From DASTGO01 sp035719045 (GTDB taxonomy: Bacteria > Actinomycetota > Actinomycetes > Actinomycetales > Kineosporiaceae), in assembly GCA_035719045.1 (NCBI GenBank), contig DASTGO010000538.1, positions 1 through 18,437 of the forward strand: 18,437 nt of DNA, read 5' to 3'. Made by a program: the position numbers and the translations under genes. The notes under the pieces are model-generated. The model worked only from the letters and a program-made list of their open reading frames with translations, ran no database searches and was not told where the DNA came from. Numbering within the stretch: position 1 is the stretch's first letter; each line of letters starts with the position of its first letter. Shown one piece after another: positions 13,685-18,437 of the stretch.

Positions 13685-14425
13685 ACGCCAGGGCCGCGGC
13701 GCCTCCAGCCGGGCGGTGAGGTAGCGGGCGTACAGCAGGCGGGTCGACGCCGGGTCCTGGCCGAGCCACACGTCGGGGACCAGGCCGAGCACCTCGTCCA
13801 GCAGCCGCGTGGTGACCGCGGCGGTCATCAGCCCGTCCACGGCGCTGATCCCGTCCGGGCCGAGCTCCCCGGCCCGGCCGAGCAGGATGTGTTCGGACAG
13901 GTCGTACCGACGGGCCGCCCAGGTCTGCACCGCGGGCCAGGCGTGCTGGAAGATCAGCGAGGCGCCGTGGTCGATCGCCCACAGCTCCCGGTGCCAGACC
14001 AGCAGGTTCGGGTTGCGCCAGGTCCGGTCGATGTTCGCGGCGTAGGCGTCCAGCCAGACGATCCGGGCCGCCTCCTGCGGGTCCGGCCGCCACGACGTCC
14101 CGTCGTAGCCGATCGAGCCCGGCAGGAAGTCCACCCCCAGGTTCAGCCCGGCACTGGCGGCCAGCAGGTGCTGGATCTCCGGGTCGGGTTCCCGCTTGGC
14201 GATCTCGGCGTCGAGGTCGGCGAGCACGAGTTCGGGGACCCGCAGCCCCAGCCGCCGGGCCAGTTCACCGACCAGCACCTCCGCGACCAGGGCGGCCGTC
14301 CCCTGGCCGGCGCCGGAGAACTTCGCGACGTAGGTGCCGTCGTCGTCGGCCTCCACGATCCCGGGGAGGGAACCACCCTCGCGCAGGGGTGCCAGGTATC
14401 GCAGGATGCGCACACCTCGCAGCAC
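13667..14425 (-). CDS. HipA-like protein kinase (HipA_2 type), stand-alone
   Basis: The 252-aa protein has a compact HipA-like kinase fold. Features are an N-lobe lysine in YVAKFSGAGQG (K35), the acidic helix VPELVLADLDAEI, a catalytic-loop-like ANIDRTWRNPN (130-140, with D133, R134 and N138) and a metal-binding AIDHGASL (150-157, D151 or D152) in place of the DFG motif. It lacks the N-terminal subdomain of classic 440-aa HipA, and no HipB-like helix-turn-helix gene is adjacent. HipA-type kinases phosphorylate tRNA synthetases or other proteins and can cause dormancy; the target here is unknown. The GTG at 14425 has no Shine-Dalgarno, but TAGGGT ends 6 nt upstream, so the mRNA is probably leaderless. 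The gene is coupled to DUF3037 by ATGA. Confidence 0.82.
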   Translation of the reverse strand: MLRGVRILRYLAPLREGGSLPGIVEADDDGTYVAKFSGAGQGTAALVAEVLVGELARRLGLRVPELVLADLDAEIAKREPDPEIQHLLAASAGLNLGVDFLPGSIGYDGTSWRPDPQEAARIVWLDAYAANIDRTWRNPNLLVWHRELWAIDHGASLIFQHAWPAVQTWAARRYDLSEHILLGRAGELGPDGISAVDGLMTAAVTTRLLDEVLGLVPDVWLGQDPASTRLLYARYLTARLEAPRPWRPEWSG

Positions 14426-14431
14426 GGGGAA

Positions 14432-14437
14432 ACCCTA
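14432..14437 (-). promoter_or_regulatory. Predicted -10 box of the HipA-like/DUF3037 operon (leaderless)
   Basis: TAGGGT on the minus strand ends 6 nt before GTG 14425, with the same box and spacing as the lytic transglycosylase promoter. A -35 box is not convincing. Transcription would begin at or beside the start codon. Confidence 0.42.
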
Positions 14438-14476
14438 CGGCTGTCCTGCCGAACGCCGTGATCCGCATCTGCTCGC

Positions 14477-14513
14477 TAGGCTCGATCGAGCCAGGAGGTG
14501 TCGGGGTGACACC
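14477..14513 (+). promoter_or_regulatory. Leader of pgm: possible -10 box and small hairpin
   Basis: TAGGCT (14477-14482) could be a -10 box, about 100 bp before pgm. The hairpin GGTGTC-ggggt-GACACC (14497-14513) then overlaps AGGAGG (14493-14498) and a GTG (14506) that opens a 58-codon frame running into pgm in another frame. A leader-peptide role is only a possibility. Confidence 0.28.
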
Positions 14514-14585
14514 GGCAAGCTGCGGGTGCCGCGCTCGATCCCAGGGGCCGCACGGGTGCCCGCCCGGACTGCGAGAGGAGCCGTC

Positions 14586-16235
14586 ATGGCTCACGACCGC
14601 GCAGGTCAGCCAGCACAACCGAGCGACCTGGTCGACGTCGCCCACCTCGTCACGGCGTACTACACCACCTGGCCGGACCTGACCGACCCCGGGCAGCGGG
14701 TGGCGTTCGGGACCTCCGGCCACCGGGGTTCCAGCCTCAACGGCTCGTTCACCGAGGCGCACATCCTCGCCACCACACAGGCGATCTGCGACTACCGCAC
14801 CGCGCAGGGCGTCGCCGGCCCGCTGTTCGTCGGCCGGGACACCCACGGGCTGTCCGAACCGGCCTGGGCCAGTGCCCTGGAGGTGCTTGCGGCCAACGGG
14901 GTCACCGCCCTGGTCGACGCCGCGGACCGGTACACCCCGACCCCGGCCGTCTCGCACGCGATCCTCAGCCACAACCGGGGCGTCGGTGCCACCGGCCCCG
15001 GCCGGGCGGACGGCATCGTGGTCACCCCCTCGCACAACCCGCCCAGCGACGGCGGTTTCAAGTACAACCCGCCGCACGGCGGCCCGGCCGACACCGACGC
15101 CACCAAGTGGATCGAGAACCGCGCCAACGAACTCATCGCCGGCAACCTCGCCGAGGTCAGGCGGGTGCCGCTGGCCCGGGCCCTGGCCGTGGAGACCACC
15201 GCCCGCTACGACTTCCTCGGCCACTACGTCGAGGACCTGCCGTCGGTGCTCGACCTCGACGCGATCCGTGCCGCGGGGATCCGGATCGGCGCGGACCCCC
15301 TCGGCGGCGCCAGCGTCGACTACTGGGCGGCCATCGCCGAACGGCACCGGCTCGACCTCACCGTGGTCAACCCCCTGGTCGACCCGACCTGGCGGTTCAT
15401 GACCCTGGACTGGGACGGCAAGATCCGGATGGACTGCTCGTCCCCGTCCGCGATGGCCTCGCTGATCGCCAATCGGGAGGCCTACGCCGTTTCGACCGGC
15501 AACGACGCCGACTCCGACCGGCACGGGATCGTCACCCCCGACGCCGGGCTGATGAACCCCAACCACTTCCTCGCCGTCGCCATCGAGTACCTGTTCACCC
15601 ATCGCGCGAACTGGCCGGCCGACACGGCGATCGGGAAAACCCTCGTCTCCAGCTCGATGATCGACCGGGTGGCCGACGGGCTCGGCCGGACGCTGCTGGA
15701 GGTCCCGGTCGGTTTCAAGTGGTTCGTGCCCGGACTGCTCGACGGATCCGTCGGCTTCGGCGGGGAGGAGTCCGCCGGGGCGTCCTTCCTGCGCAAGGAC
15801 GGGACCGTCTGGACCACCGACAAGGACGGCATCCTGCTCGCCCTGCTGGCCTCGGAGATCCTCGCCGTCACCGGGACGTCCCCGAGCGAGCGCTACCGGG
15901 AGCTGACCGCCAGGTACGGCGACCCCGCGTACGCCCGGGTCGATGCCCCCGCCACCCGCGACCAGAAGGCGCTGCTCGGCAAGCTGTCCGCCGAGCAGGT
16001 CACGGCGACCGAACTGGCCGGCGAGCCGATCACCGCGACACTCACCGCGGCGCCCGGCAACGGCGCGGCGATCGGCGGGCTCAAGGTGGTCACCAAGCAG
16101 GCCTGGTTCGCCGCCCGGCCGTCCGGGACCGAGGACGTCTACAAGATCTACGCCGAGTCGTTCCGCGGCCCGGAGCACCTGGCCGAGGTGCAGGCGGCGG
16201 CCCGCGAGGTGGTCACCTCGGCCCTGGGCGGCTGA
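14586..16235 (+). CDS. pgm: Phosphoglucomutase (alpha-D-glucose phosphate-specific)
   Basis: The enzyme interconverts glucose-1-phosphate and glucose-6-phosphate, feeding glycogen, trehalose and nucleotide-sugar synthesis. The 549-aa length is standard. Motifs in order are FGTSGHRGSS (41-50), the catalytic phosphoserine loop TPSHNPP (147-153, S149), the Mg-binding GNDADSDRHG (305-314), the sugar-binding GEESAG (393-398) and the phosphate-binding RPSGTE (511-516). All key residues are present, so it should be active and cytosolic. The ATG at 14586 has a good Shine-Dalgarno (gagaggag, 5 nt away). Its leader begins divergently from the HipA-like operon. A strong stem-loop at 16332-16376 follows, so it is probably monocistronic. 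Confidence 0.97.
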   Translation: MAHDRAGQPAQPSDLVDVAHLVTAYYTTWPDLTDPGQRVAFGTSGHRGSSLNGSFTEAHILATTQAICDYRTAQGVAGPLFVGRDTHGLSEPAWASALEVLAANGVTALVDAADRYTPTPAVSHAILSHNRGVGATGPGRADGIVVTPSHNPPSDGGFKYNPPHGGPADTDATKWIENRANELIAGNLAEVRRVPLARALAVETTARYDFLGHYVEDLPSVLDLDAIRAAGIRIGADPLGGASVDYWAAIAERHRLDLTVVNPLVDPTWRFMTLDWDGKIRMDCSSPSAMASLIANREAYAVSTGNDADSDRHGIVTPDAGLMNPNHFLAVAIEYLFTHRANWPADTAIGKTLVSSSMIDRVADGLGRTLLEVPVGFKWFVPGLLDGSVGFGGEESAGASFLRKDGTVWTTDKDGILLALLASEILAVTGTSPSERYRELTARYGDPAYARVDAPATRDQKALLGKLSAEQVTATELAGEPITATLTAAPGNGAAIGGLKVVTKQAWFAARPSGTEDVYKIYAESFRGPEHLAEVQAAAREVVTSALGG

Positions 16236-16331
16236 CCGGCACATCCACACCGACCGGTCCCCTCGATCCGCACGGGGACCGTCACGAGCCCGGGTGATGC
16301 CGCCCGCCCGAACGTCTGGCATCGCCCGACT

Positions 16332-16376
16332 CCGCGGGCCCGCACCGGTCCCCCCTTTCCCGGTGCGGGCCCGCGG
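16332..16376 (+). terminator. Strong stem-loop terminator of pgm
   Basis: Perfect 17-bp arms, 16332-16348 (ccgcgggcccgcaccgg) and 16360-16376, with an 11-nt pyrimidine loop. It lies 97 nt after the pgm stop and just before the -10 box of the next gene, so it separates the two transcripts. Confidence 0.8.
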
Positions 16377-16394
16377 CTGTCCGGCCGGACCCCG

Positions 16395-16400
16395 TAGGCT
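16395..16400 (+). promoter_or_regulatory. Predicted -10 box of the DUF1015 gene
   Basis: TAGGCT ends 8 nt before the GTG at 16409, and there is no Shine-Dalgarno, so a leaderless or near-leaderless transcript is likely. No good -35 box is seen; the position it would occupy is the pgm terminator. Confidence 0.38.
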
Positions 16401-16408
16401 CTTGGTCC

Positions 16409-17659
16409 GTGGCCGATGTGCGACCGATGTCCGCCCTGCGTCCGCCCGCTGCGCTCGCCGCCCGGGTCAGTGCCCCGCCCTATGACGTCATGGACGTCGA
16501 GGAGGCCCGGACGCTGGCCGCCGGCAATCCGGACAGCTTCCTGCACGTGTCCCGCCCGGAGATCGACCTGCCGCCCGACGTGGACCCCTACGACGCGCAG
16601 GTGTACCGGCAGGGGCGGCGGGCGCTGGAGGAGTTCGTCGCCCGTGGCGTCCTGGTCCGCGACACCGCCCCCGGGTACCTGGTGTACCGGCAGACGTGGA
16701 ACGGGGCCTGCCAGACCGGGGTCGTCGGCTGCGCGGCCGTCGCGGACTACGAGTCCGGGCTGATCCGCACCCACGAACACACCCGCCCGGACAAGGAGAA
16801 CGACCGGGTCCGGCACGTCGACGCCCTCGCCGCGCACGACGAGCCGGTGTTCCTGCTCACCCCGCCGAGCGCCGACCTGGGCAAGCTGATCGCCGAGGTG
16901 ACCGCCGAACCACCGGAGTACGACTTCACCACCGGAGACGGCGTCGGGCACGTGCTGTGGCCGGTCAGCCGGCCGGACCGGGTCGACGCGCTGCGGGAGG
17001 CGCTGACCGCCCTGCCCACGCTGTACGTCGCTGACGGCCATCACCGCAGCGCGGCCGCGGTCACCGTGCACGGGTTGCGCCGGCAGCGCCGCGCGGAGTC
17101 CGGGGCGGACAGCGGCGCCGGGGAGGACGCGGCCTTCCTCGCCGTGGTGTTCCCCTCCGACGAGCTGCGCATCCTGCCGTACAACCGGGTGGTGGCCGAC
17201 CTCGCCGGGCACACTCCTGCCACCCTGCTCGACGCGCTGGCGGACCGGTTCGAGGTCACCCCGGCCGCCGGTGCCGTAGAGCCGGACCGCCGCCACGACT
17301 TCGGCCTGTACCTCGCGGGTCAGTGGTACCGGCTGAGCGCCCGGCCGGGACTGGTCGACGAGACCGGACCGATCAGTCGGCTGGACGTGACCGTGCTGCA
17401 GGAGCAGGTGCTCGCCCCGCTGCTGGGGATCGGCGACCCCCGCACGGACACCCGGATCCGGTTCGTCGGCGGGATCCGCGGCACCGCCGAACTGGAACGC
17501 CTGGTCGACGCGGGCAGCGCCGCGGTGGCGTTCAGCCTGTACCCCACCTCCGTGGACGAACTGCTGGCCGTCGCCGACGCCGGGACGGTGATGCCGCCGA
17601 AGTCCACCTGGTTCGAGCCGAAACTGCGCAGCGGCCTGTTCGTCCACCCTCTGGACTGA
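16409..17659 (+). CDS. DUF1015 family protein
   Basis: The 416-aa protein carries the family's conserved blocks in order: SAPPYDVMDVEEA (21-33), FLHVSRPEIDLP, RTHEHTRPDKENDRVRH (120-136), YVADGHHRSAAA (206-217) and a C-terminal IRFVGGIRG / FEPKLRSGL. The rich set of conserved His, Glu, Asp and Arg residues suggests an enzyme, perhaps phosphate- or metal-binding, but I know of no proven reaction for this subfamily. Cytoplasmic. The start is GTG 16409, 8 nt after a -10-like TAGGCT; ATG 16427 is an alternative. The stop codon lies in a 19-bp exact tandem duplication. The gene is convergent with the next, only 28 bp away, and is transcribed apart from pgm. Confidence 0.88.
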   Translation: MADVRPMSALRPPAALAARVSAPPYDVMDVEEARTLAAGNPDSFLHVSRPEIDLPPDVDPYDAQVYRQGRRALEEFVARGVLVRDTAPGYLVYRQTWNGACQTGVVGCAAVADYESGLIRTHEHTRPDKENDRVRHVDALAAHDEPVFLLTPPSADLGKLIAEVTAEPPEYDFTTGDGVGHVLWPVSRPDRVDALREALTALPTLYVADGHHRSAAAVTVHGLRRQRRAESGADSGAGEDAAFLAVVFPSDELRILPYNRVVADLAGHTPATLLDALADRFEVTPAAGAVEPDRRHDFGLYLAGQWYRLSARPGLVDETGPISRLDVTVLQEQVLAPLLGIGDPRTDTRIRFVGGIRGTAELERLVDAGSAAVAFSLYPTSVDELLAVADAGTVMPPKSTWFEPKLRSGLFVHPLD

Positions 17660-17685
17660 CGACCGGCCTCTGGACTGACGACCGG
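17648..17685. repeat. 19-bp exact tandem duplication over the DUF1015 stop codon
   Basis: Two identical units, 17648-17666 and 17667-17685 (cctctggactgacgaccgg). The first contains the last codons and TGA of the DUF1015 gene; the second is a non-coding copy filling the convergent gap before the next gene's stop at 17688. Confidence 0.9.
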
Positions 17686-17687
17686 GT

Positions 17688-18365
17688 TCAGCCTGCAGGG
17701 GTGGGCGGCCGGCGCCCGGCGAAGCCGAGCCAGCGGTCCACCACCCCGGCGTCCTCGGGCACCACGATCCGGGGGCCGAACCCTCCCGGGCCGCGCAACC
17801 GCGACTCGTTGGCCTCGCCCCAGCTCAGATAGACCACCGCGAGATCCTCGGGCAGGGCCACCGGCACGCCGGTGCCGGTAGCGATGTCCCAGGCGTGCAG
17901 CAGGGCGTCGTTGGGGAACATGAGCAGGAAGCGGCCGATCGTCGTGGGGCCCAGCAGCCGGGACTGCACGGGCCTGGCCAGGGCATCGCCGTCGAGGCGG
18001 GTCCGCAGCCCGCGACGGGTGTCCAGCCAGAGCGTCGCGAGTTCGCCGTCCGGGACTTCGGCGGTCCGCCCCGGTCCGCCCGGTGCGGGTGCCGGCCGAT
18101 CGTCGAGCCAGGCGGCGATCAGGTCCTGCCCCCACAGCAGATGGGCGAGCACGTCCCGGGCGGACCAGTCCGGGCACGGCGTCGGCAACGCCCACGATCC
18201 CTCGGGGACCACCTGGACCACCCCGTCCACCACCTGGAACGCCCGGTCGTAGCGGCCGAGGATCAGCTCGGCGTCCAGAACCGGTTCCGGTGCCGGGCCG
18301 GCGGGGCCCGGCGCGGGCGACGGGGTCGGTGCGGGCCGGGGAGCGGCGCTCACGGACTCGGTCAC
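17688..18365 (-). CDS. DinB-like maleylpyruvate isomerase superfamily protein (TIGR03086-like)
   Basis: The 225-aa protein has a Pro/Ala-rich N-terminus (1-28), then a DinB four-helix fold (about 35-165). The signature PTPCPDWSARDVLAHL (61-76) and NDALLHAWDIATGTG (152-166) are typical of the superfamily that includes mycothiol-dependent maleylpyruvate isomerase. Candidate metal ligands are H75, D153 and H157; in the isomerase the middle ligand is Glu. Mycothiol-dependent chemistry is plausible in an actinomycete, but the substrate is unknown, and annotation as an isomerase would be an overreach. GTG 18365 has a strong Shine-Dalgarno (aaggagg, 5 nt away). An operator-like palindrome lies 45 bp upstream, so expression is probably regulated. 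Confidence 0.87.
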   Translation of the reverse strand: MTESVSAAPRPAPTPSPAPGPAGPAPEPVLDAELILGRYDRAFQVVDGVVQVVPEGSWALPTPCPDWSARDVLAHLLWGQDLIAAWLDDRPAPAPGGPGRTAEVPDGELATLWLDTRRGLRTRLDGDALARPVQSRLLGPTTIGRFLLMFPNDALLHAWDIATGTGVPVALPEDLAVVYLSWGEANESRLRGPGGFGPRIVVPEDAGVVDRWLGFAGRRPPTPAG

Positions 18366-18409
18366 GGCATCCTCCTTGTCGGTCCGTACACTCCACCAGT
18401 AGTCAACAG

Positions 18410-18434
18410 ACCTTGTTAGGCGACTTAATAAGGT
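18410..18434. promoter_or_regulatory. 25-bp operator-like palindrome at the window edge
   Basis: ACCTT-N-TTA-N7-TAA-N-AAGGT, arms matching at 8 of 9 positions, in AT-rich DNA upstream of the minus-strand DinB-like gene. Its central TTAGGCGACTTAA resembles sites of MarR/PadR-type repressors. It may serve that gene, a divergent gene beyond the window, or both; the regulator is not visible here. Confidence 0.5.
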
Positions 18435-18437
18435 GAT

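Noticed and set aside
14265..16322. A 685-codon minus-strand frame
   Set aside because: It is antisense to pgm, which has every catalytic motif intact, and runs into the kinase gene in another frame.
18363..18370. A two-codon ATG-CCG-TGA minimal uORF overlapping the GTG start of the DinB-like gene
   Set aside because: The ATG is only a few bases from the Shine-Dalgarno core, too close for initiation; probably coincidence.

Overview
The window is very GC-rich DNA with many GTG starts, strong third-position GC bias and actinobacterial family signatures: an actinobacterial-type Fpg/Nei glycosylase, a DinB-like protein of the mycothiol-dependent isomerase superfamily, and leaderless-looking promoters. 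It looks like a chromosomal segment of a high-GC actinomycete. A Pseudonocardia- or Geodermatophilus-like source is my guess and is not proven. I saw no rRNA, tRNA, insertion sequence, phage gene or CRISPR array.

Layout. 1-1163: a YceI-family gene (minus) with a 3' hairpin and a good promoter, then a repeat-bearing spacer. 1164-3333: an orphan AAA ATPase with a C-terminal winged helix (minus), a compositionally different island with three TCTAG...CTAGA palindromes, a small tail-anchored membrane protein (plus), and a perfect 20-bp stem-loop. 3334-6250: prephenate dehydratase (minus), a divergent MFS exporter (plus) and a NYN/PIN-like protein (minus). 6346-9583: a fused alpha+beta 2-oxoacid dehydrogenase E1 (minus), divergent from a GntR/FCD regulator (plus) that probably controls it. 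9693-12368: a lytic transglycosylase with a long repetitive Ser/Thr/Pro tail (minus) and an Fpg/Nei glycosylase (minus). 12510-14425: an unknown beta-rich protein, then a two-gene HipA-like kinase/DUF3037 operon coupled by an ATGA overlap (all minus). 14586-17659: phosphoglucomutase and a DUF1015 protein (both plus). 17688-18365: a maleylpyruvate-isomerase-superfamily protein (minus), with an operator-like palindrome at the window edge.

How the genes work together. Most genes are single transcription units, housekeeping or accessory, and do not form one pathway. The supported functional pairs are the HipA-like kinase with DUF3037 (coupled operon) and the E1 enzyme with its divergent GntR regulator. 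PheA serves phenylalanine synthesis, Pgm links glucose-6-phosphate to glucose-1-phosphate, and the lytic transglycosylase remodels peptidoglycan.

Most worth a second look: (i) the HipA-like kinase/DUF3037 module, which has no HipB-like partner; (ii) the clustered TCTAG...CTAGA palindromes, one on the ATPase promoter and one at the heart of a 20-bp perfect hairpin; (iii) repeated 17-21-bp tandem duplications placed on or beside stop codons; (iv) a prephenate dehydratase whose ACT domain looks alphaproteobacterial; (v) a fused E1 with altered thiamine-diphosphate motif residues and no E2/E3 nearby.
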